64,000 nt of DNA from Vanilla planifolia (GCA_023846275.1 CM043865.1:34424412-34488411); one strand, 5' to 3'; positions 48,720-62,529 are shown, numbered from the stretch's first letter. A program made the numbers and translations. Notes: generated from the letters alone by a model not told the origin.

Positions 48720-51700
48720 ATGTAGTTTCATATTTATAGGTAAGTTTTTGTACTAGTTTGAAGGTCGATTTCTTTCAACAAGATCGTCGTGCGAGAAAAA
48801 ATGTGAAGCATATGAACTAAATTTCAATTGATGGACAGGTTGTATTTGATGAACTAGTGCTGATCTAAAATATTAAATTAATAATGATTATACATGAACA
48901 TATGTAGAAGTGGGTTTTTGTTCAAAAGTATTTAACACTATTGGTGATGTACATAGGGACCAAAATCTAACATTAGTGAAGATTAATGTAGAATTTACCA
49001 ATCAAGGGAAGAAAAGACATGGTTGTTGATTTGTGATGTAGATGTTATGGCTTAAAAAGTATATTTTGATCAACTTTAAGATATTTAAAGGAAGTTAATA
49101 TGCCAGGGAAATGAACACTAGAATAATTTGGCATAACTTCAAGCATATAAATAAATTTCCTAAGCAATGTCTCAAATGGATAAACTTCATGTGTTGAAGT
49201 CTCCATGTGACATAAAATTGTTACATGGAATCAAGTAGCATAAGGTTCTTTTAATTTTTTTTTTTTGTTAATAGATTAAATAGGAACCTTCTTTCTTTTA
49301 TACTGAAATTTCTTTGCTGACATTAAGAGTTACTTCTTCAATTAGGTAGATTAGTTGTTTTTTTTTTTTTGCTCGTTTTCTTTACTTGTATATATAGTAT
49401 GTTTGAAGTTGAGTAGGCCTAATATGCCTATGTATTTATCAATTCAAGTATATTTGGTTTGTAAAGAAGTGAATTTATGAAATTCTAGTAATATATTTTA
49501 ATATATTTAATTTGATTAAATACATAAATTTATTTATGCTTAAAGATTTTAATAAAAAAAATAAAAATTAAATAAAATTTAGATCAGTTTTATCTTGAAT
49601 TGAAGTTGAATAATAAACATTGAGTTATGTTGAACTTAGAACCAAGATCAGACTGAATTGTTGGTTTTAAATCTTTGATTAAATAGAGTTTAATAAAAAA
49701 ACATTTTAATCTATTGTTAATTCATGATTGGATCATCTTTAAATATTGGTGCAAAAATTATGAACCATTAAGAATGGCATTTTGATGTTAACTAGATTTT
49801 AACAAAATGGTTATTTAATAAATAACATTAAGTCAATAAAATGATATTAATAATTTTTATGTAGTATTGTCATTTAGTTGGCATTTGAAATATGTATTAT
49901 ATTAAATGGTTACTTTTCAATGTAGATATATTTAAAATAATATAGTTTTATTTTGTGAATAATTAATTATTATTATTATATATATTATTTTATATTTATA
50001 AATTTAAAAAATAAACAATTTGATATAAAGAATTAATATTTTTATTAAAATTAATAATGCATAAATTCATGTAAAATATGAAGTAAGTCTAAACACAAGC
50101 ATTTTTATTAATATTTTGTATAACTTTAACTCATATTATAACATAATTAATTAACACATGTTTAAAGTTTTTAATTTTTGAAAACTAACATGATCAAGTT
50201 TACTTATGTTTTGCATACTTTTGGAATGAATAGATTACTCTTTTTGAAGTGTGATTTATTTAAAGTGAAAAGGTTTAATGTCTGTACTATGTGACTTTAT
50301 AAAATGTGTTATCTATTTAAAAAAGTTGATGGAACTCAATTTTTAATATTATATCAATATTATTTAAATAATATTCAACAAAATATTCAATGAGAGCAAT
50401 TCATCGAATTTTAAATAGTGTTCCGGTCATTATACACACCAATTTGCACAATGCATTTTTGCCATTATTGTTGAATTATTAATTAAGCTTGACTAAATGA
50501 GTTTGAAAATTACTATAATAATATTATTTAAAGTAAATTGTCAAAGAAATTGCTTTTTCGATTTTTAGTTAAAAAAGTAAATAATTATTACTATATTTTG
50601 CAAGAATTTTTTTTACTCCCATAGAATAATGTAATTTAAAAAATACTAGCTAACAATTTTTTGTCAACCATAGTATGAAAAAAGAATGGATTCTATGACA
50701 TTGTTTGGGAAGTCTTAAGAAAGGCTATTTTTTTTTATATTATTTTTCTTAAAATAAAAGCAAGGGAAAAGTAATGAATGCGACAACCCAACTATTCTTC
50801 ACATGATTTTTATTAAAATTTTTCAACTATGCTAAAAAATGGTGTTAAACTACATGATGGATTGCCTAATTAAATTTGTTAAGTTTAATATTTTGTTATT
50901 TAACCTCAAGTTTAACCCAATAAATAAATTTGGGCTAGTTTTATTAAATTTCAAGTTAGGCTAGGCTTGAATTAATAAGTTTAGAGATTGACCTAAAATC
51001 AACATGTTGTCTGAACCAAATCAATGTGAAGATGACTTGACTTAGATAAGACTGATCTTAATTAAGCTTGATATAGGGGTCCTATCAGCTCAAAATCATC
51101 ATATTTTATCTTTTTTGAAAATTTAAGTTATTTCATGTGACATGGCCTGATATAGTATAATACATTATTAAATATTAATTATAACAAGTAAATGCACATA
51201 TTTCAAACTAATCTTGAGTTGGATTAATGTAAGATAAACTTGACTTGAGCACAATCTTGATGCAAAATTTCTACTCGTGACTTAATTGGTTTAACGTTGC
51301 TCGATTTGAATTCATATCAAAGTTAAAATCAATTTTTAAATGATATTCGATCTCTATATTAAATTTACAAATCCCAATAAAATTTATGATGTGAAACTAA
51401 TACCTTAATAATGTCACAATTTGTTCTCATATGATTTGATGATCATATACTTCAACAAATGCTCATACAATATCCATAATTCACAACACTTACCCAATAA
51501 GATCATAAATCTTAAATATATAAAAAAACACAAAAATTCTACACAATTCCTAATATAATGCTTCTCTTACAAAAATCTAAAAAATAATATTACAAGTATT
51601 ACTCTAATAAAAACTCCCTATAAAGTGGATAATGTCACCCTCATTTTTCTCTCTCTTCTTGCTCTCCTTATCTTCTATTTTGCTCTCGCTTTCCTCTTTT

Positions 51701-53750
51701 TCTTTAAGGGGTGTCAAAAGTGACTTGAGAAATTAAAAGATTTGTCTCGAGGGAATTTCATAAAGTGCTCTTGAGAGATATTGCTACTATTAAGAACAAG
51801 TAGTGACATGTCTTGAGAAATATATACAAGAATTGTTGACTTTAAAAGATATATTTAGATGCATTATGATCTTAAGAAGTGTCTCAAGGCATTAATAGGA
51901 GATTTATACTTGAGGAAAAGGTTCGACGTGTTTACACTAGTGGTATTGAGCATATAAAGACCAATGTGTTGGAGAGAAGGGATTAAGGAGGTCTCAAGAG
52001 AGTTGGATGAAGACCTAAGAAGACTCATAGAAGTCTTTCAATGTTGATTGAAATGAAAATGGGTTGAGTCAAATTAGATTTTGTATTGTAGGTTTTCTTA
52101 AATAAAATTAGGATTTCAATTTGTTTTTAGATTTAAATAACGAAGTTTTTGGCTAATTGTTTTCTAATAGGTTAGAATTATCATTTTATGTTATCTTCTT
52201 TTATATTGTTTTAAGGGCCCTTGGTATGAAATGACCTTTGGGAAGATTTGAAGAAGCAGAGTGCAATTTCTATAATTCATTTGGATTAATTGATGGCTTT
52301 TGCCACCATTAATGTGTTGAAAGAGAAAGTAAGAGACCCTTGGTAGGTGTTAGTCAACCTCATGGCCATGCCTTCTTTAACTTGAGGCATTTTTTCCTTT
52401 TTAGTTTGGTTTTAATTAGTTCTATTAGTGAAGAAAGTTTAGCCTTTTAGTTCTAAGGTATGAGTTGAATTATTGCTTTGGTATTGTTTGAATCTCAACA
52501 ATACCCCACCTCTCTCTTTTCTTATAATCTACATTATTACCTTTTTTTCTCAACTTTGTCCCCCCTTATCTTCTCTCCTCTCCCTAAATATAGTCACTTT
52601 TGGCAAAGACAAGTTGAGCTTGCTAACAGGATAACAAGAGAGATTGAAGAAATAGAAAAGAGAAAGAAGTAAAAAGAGAAAGATGGACAACACCACGTTA
52701 AAGTATTATTGAGTTTAGGATAAAAATTATAATGTTATTTTTGAAATTTTTATGATAAAGGTGTTACTTTAACAATTTAATGATATTTAAAGATGATATA
52801 TGTAATATTTAATACTATTTAAAGATTGCATACAAATAATGATCTTTTAATTATTTCTTGGTTTGAAATTTTGTTTGATAACATTCAAAGTTTATTTTAC
52901 AATTAATTTAGATGATATGTGTTCACTTAATGCACAAACGTCAAGATTTTTGTCTTATTCTATCTTTCAAATTATAAAATCTTTAAAAAAATAACAATAA
53001 CATAATAATAGTATATAAAATGTTTCAACTGTCATGAATAATTATGATCATTTATTAAACACATCAAAAATGTAAAAGTTCAATCATATTATAATCTATG
53101 ATACTAAAATACAAATGACAACTCTTATTTCATTAAGTAAAATTTTATGTGCATTAAATTGTAACATTTATAATTTTGTTTTTCACTAAACTATTTTTTC
53201 ATTAAAAAAAGATTCTCGATACTTAAATAGACCCTAATCTTAGATCTACACTTGATTCCCTTAAAGCTATCCCCTTTTTTCATTATATTCTCTATTGAAA
53301 AACTACTTTACTAGCTGCTAATTAACCTTTTCATTGGCAAAAACAATTCCTAAGACATTGTAAGTATGAAAATTTCCCCCTTTTTTTCATGATAAATTTA
53401 TCTTATATTTCTTTCTATTAACCTATTCCTATGCATTTTCTGATTTTTTTTAGGTGATAGTAAAGCACTACCAAGCCAAAGTTTAATTCTCATAAAACTA
53501 TTTTTCAAAAAAAAAAAAAAAACAAATCTTTATATTCATCCCCTCTCATTTGTTCATTTAAAAAAAAATTGAAGACAAGTAATCTTTCATTCAAAATCTC
53601 ACCCATCTACACAAAGACAAGATGCCCAAATACTCAAGAAAACAACTCGCTAATGATTATAAAAATACATAATGGATTGATAAATAACTACATGAAAACA
53701 GGAATCCAGTGGTTATACAAACATGGCTATAGTTCCATAACAGCCGTTGA
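48720..53750. other. AT-rich intergenic spacer, no gene supported
   Basis: The region is strongly AT-rich with no extended frame of protein-like composition. About 51650-52060 contains CTTGAGA/CTCGAGG words resembling the patch at 28766-29000 in TGA intron 3, which suggests related transposon debris. Poly(A) and poly(T) tracts occur at about 49255-49266, 49358-49370 and 53508-53523. Confidence 0.55.
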
Positions 53751-53783
53751 TTTATACATCGAGCTCTTCTCCAATCTCTGCGA

Positions 53784-54249
53784 CTAAGGCGGGGATGTGC
53801 TGTTTATTTGCCCGCCGCCTGGGTTTGGCCGGCGCCTTACGGGCCTTCTCGACAAACTGCTCCATAATATACTAAGCATACTTGGCTGCATTCATACGTT
53901 AAATTATCATACAAATAAAACATAAAACATTACATTTTATTATGTTTATATGTGAGAAATTTATTCTTTAAACATAATTTTAATGTGAAGCCCTTGGCAA
54001 AATATTTTTAGAATTTTGCTTAATGTGAGAAGTTATACTTACATGGGCATCAGTTTCGTCTTCTCGAGGAGGAGGATCGATGGGATCGAAGAAGCCCAAG
54101 CAACGGAGGAAAGCTGCTGTGAAGGCCTGCAACAGAGAAGGAGCATGTAGATGAAGACTACTTGAACCGGAGTCCTCCATTTCTACAACTAAGTAGACTT
54201 CTTCTTTTTCCTCCTCGTCTGCTTCTTCCTTCTCTTCTTTTCCGGTCAT
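53784..54249 (-). CDS. Small unrecognised two-exon gene, possibly damaged
   Basis: Exon 1 (54249 down to 54043, 69 codons) starts with an acidic Glu-rich stretch. The segment LLQAFTAAFLRCLGFFDPID, followed by PPREDETDAH, then ends at a strong GTAAGTA donor. A downstream exon begins at 53885 after a TGCAG acceptor. In the phase set by exon 1 it reads 33 residues (Pro- and Arg-rich) to a stop at 53784. Another frame of the same exon reads more like protein (YIMEQFVEKARKAPAKPRRR, then LVAEIGEELDV, stop at 53752). That frame is out of phase with exon 1 and carries an early TAG where YA-YIMEQ would have a residue. I do not recognise the family. It is either a 102-residue protein or a gene broken by a frame change and a nonsense change. 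Confidence 0.45.
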
Positions 54250-55208
54250 CCTCTCCTGTATCGTATTGTAACTACGCTGGAGAACGCCGATGCTATTTTG
54301 ACTCGAGAAGGGAGATACACAAAGACATTAATAACCTCACGTTCACTTTTTTGAAATAGCATCGGTGAGTGGCTACACCGCTACAGGCTACAAAGATTCA
54401 AAAGACATGAGGTGGCATGATACGACAAGTATGCTGCGTTAAACCTGTACCTGCAGCTTCACCAACCTCATTAACTGCTCCACCATCAGGTGTATAATAA
54501 ATGACCAAAGATCGTCGAGGGTTTGTTCGGGCGTGTCGTTAACAGGTTGTTGTCGTGTTCACAGGCCTGGTCAAATTTAGAAAAGAAAAATGACGTGTCG
54601 ATGTCTCCCGACCAATAGTATACCATAGACTTAACTTCCCATTTTTCCAGATAAGAATAAGCCGTCGAATAAATTATTCGTACTTTAAGAATAGAGATAA
54701 TATTTAACCATTCAACAAAAATATTTTTAAAAATATAATTTCATATTTTTTTTCGTCTCTTTAAATTTAAAAATACATTTGAAAAAAACGTATCAAATAA
54801 AACGTATATTTAACGAATGAAACTCCAATATTGAGTCTACAGCCAACAACTTCGACTATAAAGTATAATATTGATAAAAAAAAAAAGAATAATTAAAAAT
54901 ACATAAAAATCCTATACAAATTCATGATAACACCACACTTTATAGCAACCAACATGTTCATTTCATTTGGGCAAACACTTTATAATGGAGAATAATGTCC
55001 TTCATAGGCAAGCTTTGCTACATGCTAAAGTTTCATTCATAAAAGTGCCACTCTTTTTTTTTTTATAGAAGATCCTTTGTTACATGATGAATACTTAGAA
55101 ACCAAAGGAACAGAAAAAGAGAAGAATCAATTAACAAGTAAGGGATTAGAAACCAAAGGGTTTCTGAGCTCGAGGTCTTCTATTTTGTAGCAATGACATA
55201 ACAAGAGT
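54250..55208. other. Spacer between the small minus-strand gene and SEC6
   Basis: It includes the presumed promoter side of the small gene: a GC-richer stretch to about 54650, a CCAAT-like ACCAATAG near 54610, and TGACGTGTCG near 54590. AT-rich sequence then runs to the SEC6 stop. No further gene is seen. Confidence 0.4.
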
Positions 55209-55925
55209 TTACTGAGCAAGCTTCCTCCACAGACCTTTGGGTTGCACAAGGCATTTAACTCTACCGAAGACAAATCCAGCCTTTGGAGGGTTTCCATCTA
55301 TGAGAGAATTTTCGTATATCTCTTTGCATTCTTGAACAACCTAACACAACAACCATCAACAAAAAGTTCATTAACGTTCATACAAAGCAATATCATTCTG
55401 AAGCAGATCTACATTGGGAAATAAGAGATCTTTTCTTTCATAATTTGTATTCATAGAGTGCAGAAAAATCTTGGTTATTTTTTTTTTTTTTTACAATTGA
55501 GAAATCAAATAACCAAACATGAATTCAATCAAGCATGAATGCATTTGTGCCCTTATGCATCTGCTTATGTGTGCAATAAACCATGGATGGAAGCATGCCT
55601 ACATATTCGAAATAATGAAGCTGGAGATCCAAGGAAGACTAAAAGTTGGTGTAGTTTCTCTAGTCAAGCAAGAATTGATCATCAAAACAACGCTTGAAGA
55701 AATATCAAATCAAGCAGACCTACAGTTTGAACTGACTGAAATCTACACTAAGCCATTGTTGAATCAGCTTGAGATCAAATCATCAAACATTTGCAATGAA
55801 CTTTGCTTGCTCAACAGATCTGAACAAGCAATCAGCTAGGAAGGACCAAATTTGGGAACGAGATTATACCCATCTCAAATATATTGAATAAATCAACCTT
55901 CAATATATATATATATATATACACA

Positions 55926-55976
<51 letters not shown>

Positions 55977-58900
55977 TGAACAAAACAGAGACCAACATAT
56001 AAAATTCTGAAACTTTTTAAGTAATATCAGATTAACCGACTATTTGATCCTACCTCCTTAGCATCCTTTCGTGGTATGCCTTCTCGGAGTGCAACAAGCC
56101 TCTCAACAACCTCAGGCTGCATAAAAAAATGTTGTATTGGTAATACAAACAGAATACTACAGAATTCAATATAAGAAATGGAATTCAATTTCGTGGTGCA
56201 TCTTACTGGGCAATCTGGCTGATGTTCAAGTATATTGGTGTAGATGAGGGTGAAGCTATCCAGGCTCTCAGCAGAAGCAAGCTCTCTTAGATCACCCAAT
56301 ATCTTCACTCTAGCTTCAACTTTCTGCAAAGCAACTCAAATAAATTTTGGATTGAGCAAGACAACAAATATGGACGGGCATTTTCTCTTGTACCATAAAA
56401 GTTTTCATCAAGATCCATTATTGGGCTTAGGTACCTATGACAAGTTTGGTAAGGTCGTGCAACTAGAGGGTTAGATAGCTAAACAAGCTAAAACAATGTA
56501 TGAGAACTGAAAACCATAATAAGGATGTGGTGTCTTTGGAATTGAAGCTCAATTATTTAAAGTTGGTACTTGGTAAAGATTATGAAATTATTAAATTGAA
56601 TTGGAAGATTAGAAACAATTTTTAAAGCCAAATCTAAACAAAAATATTTTGATTGTAAAAAAATCCACTTATATTTTATAAAGTGACAGCAAAACTAATC
56701 ATTAGACCTAAACTCGAAAATTCAGATGGTTAAATTCATTGATGAATCAATGCTTAAAATATAGAAAGATATACACAATAGCTATTGACACTCACCATAA
56801 CACTGATGTACTCTCTGAAGAAATCCATCAGCACCTCTTCATCAAGTCTCATCCGCTCAATCGTTTCTTCTTTAATGTAGTTTTTCTACAAAAACTAGAA
56901 ATCAACATCCACATAACAGAACAGGCCTACCATTATGCACTAATCCACACAAAAGAGCTACAATGTTGTTTGTTCAATTCAGTGCCAACCTGAGTAAGGA
57001 GGTGATCAGTATAAATCACAATTGTTTCCTCCAAGCAAGCTTCAACAAACCTTCTAAATGACCTCTCTTCTATATACCTTCAGAAACAGAATAAACTGGA
57101 AGGTCCATTATAGATCACTTTTACAATGTCACAAGCATACGTTCAATTAGCAATTTGATATCACAAAATAGTTATCAGCATGGTTAATGCCTAACAAAAA
57201 TGATTCCTTAATATAGAAAAATTGATTGCAAAGAATGAACAACAGACGACTACTAGATCTTTAAACTAGAAATGAAACAAGGCAACATTTCAAAACAACT
57301 TGTATTCAAGTTACCAACGGAAAATTGGCATGGGCAGGGGTAGGGTTGTTAGGATTACAAACTACTATACAAAGAGAAATATTAGTTAGATAAGCAGTAC
57401 CAATCTTTGTTGATGTGGCACCAACATTTCATATTCTTCAATAGTTGTATTCATTGCAACCTGAATCTAGTCCTCCGGATTAGTGCTTTTAGCAACTTCC
57501 ACTGAGCTAGCTACAGCTTTAATTTACCATTTCTAACCCTTTATCTTTAATGCTCGAGTACTTTATCTACCAAAGTTTTTGTGCACATCATAAGGAAATT
57601 TAGTTTTAGTTTCCTAAATTTGTTCTCAATATGTAACAATCACTTTTCTCAAGTTGAGCACCCATCACCAAAAAATGTTTCCCCACATACTATGCCACAT
57701 AACCATGTCGCAAATCAATTAGCATTTCTATTTGCGTTGCAAATAGTTCTCTGAAATAGAAACATCAAGAAATTGGCCATTTATTTATTTGAAGTTCCAT
57801 CACATCCCGTTACTTGAATAAAAAAAAAAAAAACTAATATAGTATGTCCCTTGTTACACTGGGATCAAGTAACCAACATTTACTTAATGGAAAGTATGCA
57901 ACTTTTTTATTTTGGTTAATCTTAGGGTATGATCTATGCAGCTTGCAGATACGCAAAAACAACACCAAAGTAAGGGAAACAAAACTTCTGTAGGAAAAGA
58001 TAAAATTGGCTAAGAGAAACGTGAAACTTGATGAATTTGCCCATGGTAAGAGAATGCAACGTTGGGATAAGAACAAGTTAAAGAATGCTAAAACTCAAAA
58101 AACAAAAACCTTCAATAAGTTGAATGAGATGTTCGATAAAAAAGAGAAAGAATGTATTACACGAAGACAAATTTGATGTTTCTTCTTTGACAAGCATAAC
58201 ACTATCTAGGTTTGTATGAGTAATATGTCAAAACCTGAGACGGGTAACAAAATGGTTGAGGTTGAGGAAATTATTCATTTTTGTCAGCGGAGTATTGATC
58301 TTATTTCTGAGGGCATTTTACACAAAACAACTGCAAAACATGACATAATGAAGAGCTTTAAATCTTGCATGAAAAGGCTTGCATGACAAGAGACCATTTT
58401 TATCTTGCTTATTGGGCAAAATTTTAAACAACCATAACAATAACAAGAGATGGAACTTTATGTAAAATAAATTAGTATTAACTAATTCAACTGAAGTGAA
58501 AATAGTGGTCAAGCTAGACAATCAATTGGGGCAACAAATATAGACTACACAGGTATGATAGCAAAAGTGAACACTGCATGGAATGTAGTGTAATCTTATA
58601 TATTGAGTTGGCATGTCAATATAAACTTGACAGTAATTAAGTAAAATATAATCTGGTATCATTGATGACAGAGCTCATGAACTTGGAAAATCTGAAAATC
58701 TCTATAATGCAATTTTTTAGGCAATACCCATTAGAGGTTAATTATCTTTGTAGGATAAATGCAGTAAAATAGAAATAAAAGGCCATATTCTGGCTAAATG
58801 GATCATGGAAATATTGCAAGATCTCTAATCTGTGTGCCAACTTGCCTCCAAGATTATGCAATAACTTATGCACTTAACGACTTAGTTTGACATGAAATAA

Positions 58901-61678
58901 TAAAAGGGAAACCATGTCAGATTAACCATCCATAAAGTCTTCTAAACGAACAGTGTTTCCAACAGAAACAGTTGAATAACCTAGGACAATGCTTATCTTT
59001 AACAAATAAAATACAAGGAATTAGAACTGAAAACATCCGAGGAACTGACATAGAAAGATCTTCTACAATAGGATGTTATTTCGAAAAGTCAAAGGAAAAT
59101 CAAATTTGGAAGCCCCAAAAAGCCTGCATGATTCTTCAATCCAAAAAATTATATAAAAGTTGATTAAATATGCATTATTTTTGGGGAAAATTGCATATAA
59201 GGCATATAAGTTCTTGAGATTTACCTTACGTGTCATGTAGGACTTTCAGATTTCAAAAATAATTAGAAAGATCTATAAGTTTTGTAGTGCTACAACTAAA
59301 CCCTTGGTCCTTCCCCCCCCCCCCCCCCCTATAAACATCTTCTCTTAAAATATAGTCTTATGAATTTCTATAGTTTGTATAATTGTGCAAGTTAGGAATT
59401 TACAAGGGGTTAATTTCAGGGAAAAAATTTGGATTAGGCAACTACCTGCTGTTTATGCCAAATTTATAGAGCAATCTTACTCTTGAAAATTCAAAATCAA
59501 ATAAGCTATAGTTCAAAGTAGAATAGTTCAAAAATGAAAGCTCCCAACCACATTTTAAAATCAGAATTCATTTGCAATGTATATTATAACGTATTGCTGC
59601 ACTATTTTAAGAGGTAGACTTACAATTTCACATCCGTGAAATAATCACCAAATGTTGCTACTAGATACTCGGTGACCATTCCCTCCAGCCAATCTGAGGA
59701 TACATAAGAATTAGTGTGCACACATTTTTATCATAAAGTTAACATGTTGACTGGTAAAAAATGAATTGAAGTACTAGAAAAAACCAATCTACGATAAACA
59801 TGAGCTATTTTAAAAAAGCCTGCCTCATTTCTGTAAGTGCTTAGCTAATTAGCTTGCAATAAACAAAAGATGAAACATGGTCTAAATGACCTGAAAAGAA
59901 AGTTTTCTGGATCATAAAAGAGTCATCATCATCTAGGAATGTTTTCTGAATTTTAGCATTTAGTGAGAAAATGGCTAAAGAGTTCCTGAGGGTTATCTGC
60001 AAGAACTTCTGCGTGGTATTGAAAAAACAAATAAAAATAAGATCATAAAAAACATCTTTATTTCTTTCCTACCAGTAATTGCAAAGAATCTTGTGTGTTA
60101 AGAGGAAAATTTGAGAGAATAAGCATTTATACATATTTGAACTGACTTCATGAATGCATAAAGTATAAGAGAGTTCATTTCTTTCAATCCCAATAGTTAC
60201 TAAACTTTTGCTGGCTCATAAATGAGAAAATCAGGAAGGTTTTTTCTTCCTAAGGAAACTAATGCGATAACTTTGGCGCATTCAAAAAGATTTTTGATCG
60301 AGCCTGTCATTAGACTTATAATGAACTCCAGTGTAATTTGGTCGTTATTTAATGTACAAAAATTTCACTACTACTTTTTGATAGGTCAGGAGGGATCTAA
60401 TACCATCAAATAAATTAGAGGCCAGATAGGAAGGGAACAGATTCTATTTATCCTTTAAATATCCTTCTAAGCATAGCCATCAATCTCAGAAGCATACATA
60501 TTAAGTCCAAAAATACTTACAAAAGCTCCAAGAAAAGAGAATAGGATGATAAAAAGGATACTTTTGAACCTAAATGTTTTTGGCTATAGCACAATGGCAC
60601 AACGTATTTGGGGGTTGCCACGATTGGAATGGAAAACATGAAGTTAATTTCAAAGTAGTTGCATTAAACATGGAAAGCACAAGTTACAGGACAACTGAAA
60701 ATATTTTAACATTTGTACAAAGATCAAGATGATTACTTCAATTAATAATTACAAAAACTTCAGTAACTTCAGTTCAACCGCAAAAGCTGTTCATTTTGAC
60801 AACAACAACTCCATATTAGCAACTTAAGTGATGTTACAAATAGTTAGGCAAAAAATAGACCACTATTTGAAGCCAAGCAACTTGGAAGAGAGGCATTGGC
60901 ATTCATCGTGGGACCTCTCAAACAATATCTACAACTGAAGACTTATAAATCAAATTGGTTTTCAAGTCATTACCTAACTAATTCGATGCAATGAACCAAA
61001 CCTTTTCAGAAGCTGATTGATACATCTGTTGCTTAGATTGAACAAGATTATAACAAAGGTAACATTTGGGATTATGTCTACATACAGGGGCAGGAATCAT
61101 GCAAAAAAACAGATGCAACTCAACACTGTCTCCATAATGAATATTTCTTACTAATCCATCAAAACAATTTCAATCTTATAACCAAATGATAGGTTATAAT
61201 AAATATTACATCAAGTTTGCCTTTTCATTTTGTCTACATGGTTTGACAAATGAATACCTTTCTGATAAAGCTTGACAAGTAATTCCTGTACACCTGGATC
61301 TTCAAATATAACATTTACAGTTTGATGTACAGCATCCTGCATTTTAAAACACAATTGTCCGTATCTCATAACCACTAAACACCAAGATATCATGCAAATT
61401 CAAAAAAAGAACAAATCAGCTAGAAATTCCATTTACATGAGCGAGGTACTGCTCAGAACAACTGAAATACGTCCTCTATAGATGAAATATAATATATAAA
61501 GAATTCATTTTGGACATGCAACAACTATGTTATCAACTTTCATTTGCACATTTGAAATTGAAGTACAAACGGCATGAAATTCTGTAGTTCCATTTATATC
61601 AATGTTTCTGTCTATTTCAAAAGAAATACAAACCTTTGCAACCTCAAGGAAACCTTTGCAAGTATCTTCAAAATTAAC
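55209..61678 (-). CDS. SEC6: SEC6, exocyst complex subunit, C-terminal eight exons (5' part outside the window)
   Basis: SEC6 is a core subunit of the exocyst, which tethers secretory vesicles to the plasma membrane. Exons in coding order: 61678-61634, 61336-61258, 59693-59625, 57077-56990, 56885-56796, 56323-56207, 56116-56054, 55340-55209 (stop). Segments match plant SEC6 in order: VNFEDTCKGFLEVAK, then DAVHQTVNVIFEDPGVQELL, WLEGMVTEYLVATFGDY, YIEERSFRRFVEACLEET, KNYIKEETIERMRLDEEVLM, KILGDLRELASAESLDSFTL, EVVERLVALREGIPRKDAKE, VVQECKEIYENSL. That is about 227 codons, roughly the last 30% of a protein of about 750 residues. All junctions are GT-AG. Exon 59693-59625 is 69 nt where phase needs 70, so the frame breaks after GDY (see findings). 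Upstream exons were not found up to 64000. Confidence 0.93.
55903..55976. repeat. Compound (AT)n(AC)n(AT)n microsatellite with palindromic flanks, in the last SEC6 intron
   Basis: AT repeats surround ACACAC runs. The left flank TTCAATATAT and the right flank ATATATTGAA are reverse complements, so the whole tract could fold into a hairpin with an AC-rich loop. It lies between SEC6 exons 55340 and 56054. Confidence 0.9.
57080..59620. other. SEC6 intron of about 2.5 kb, no second gene supported
   Basis: This intron separates SEC6 exons 57077-56990 and 59693-59625. It is AT-rich. A plus-strand stretch at about 58010-58390 reads for a while like protein (RWDKNKLKNAK, NKLNEMFDKKEKE, IDLISEGILHKTTAKHDIMK) but is interrupted by stops and matches no family I can name. 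It may be a captured gene fragment. Confidence 0.4.
59313..59329. repeat. Poly(C) tract of 17 bases
   Basis: An uninterrupted run of 17 C in an otherwise AT-rich SEC6 intron, close to the exon that carries the apparent one-base deletion. Homopolymers of this kind are prone to slippage and to sequencing length errors. Confidence 0.95.
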
Positions 61679-62529
61679 CTGCGGTTAAAGAGAAAAAATC
61701 ACATCTTAAAGAAGTGTTTTGAAGGTAAGATGTCATGTAGTATGTTTTAAGGCTTGTTTTTAGACCAATGAATCATTTTTCTCTTTCCATTGGAGAACAA
61801 AAAAATGATTGAAAATCTATAGACTTGACAAAAACAAGAATAATAAAACAATAAAAAGTACAAAACTCAACTATAATTCTCTACCGTTTATACCTATATT
61901 GATTTGATAGCTGGCATATCGAATTTAAAAAAAAAAAATGGATAGTTATGCAATATTACTTGTCCATATGCATCAACACCACTGGACCATGCATTCACTT
62001 AATGTATGATATGTAATATAGCAATAGAATGAAAAAATAAATGCAATTATTTATATGTATGATGAAAAGAGAAAATAAAAAAATCACATTTAAACTTTTC
62101 ATATCAAGTTTTTTTTTCAAAGGTAAACAAAGAATAATAAACCTGTTCAATGTTTGACACATTCCTTGAAGGTTCAGATAATTAAAAAAATTAGCATCCT
62201 CCGTGATACATTTATATTAAAATAGTTGTAAAAGAATTGACATTCACACTTACATTTCAGGCTAGATAAAGATAAGTTGATTTTATGTATTTGATATTTA
62301 TATTTATAATACATTAAAAAATACTTTTGACTAGAGCATAAGCACTTAAACTTCATGCTTATCGCTTTAGAAAATGAGTGCTCTACATAAAGAGCTATAC
62401 CTATTTTCTACAATATAGTATATTACATTTATTATTTGTATATTTATATTTAATTACATGAGTTTAGTGTTCCTAGTTGCATTTGGAAGGTCACTATAGA
62501 TATGCTTAGCTAATTTAAAAGGCATGCTC

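Noticed and set aside
55519..55839. Plus-strand ORF of 106 codons inside a SEC6 intron
   Set aside because: No recognisable motif, no splice or promoter support, and it lies in an intron of the opposite-strand gene. A chance frame is the simplest reading, though its length is notable for AT-rich DNA.
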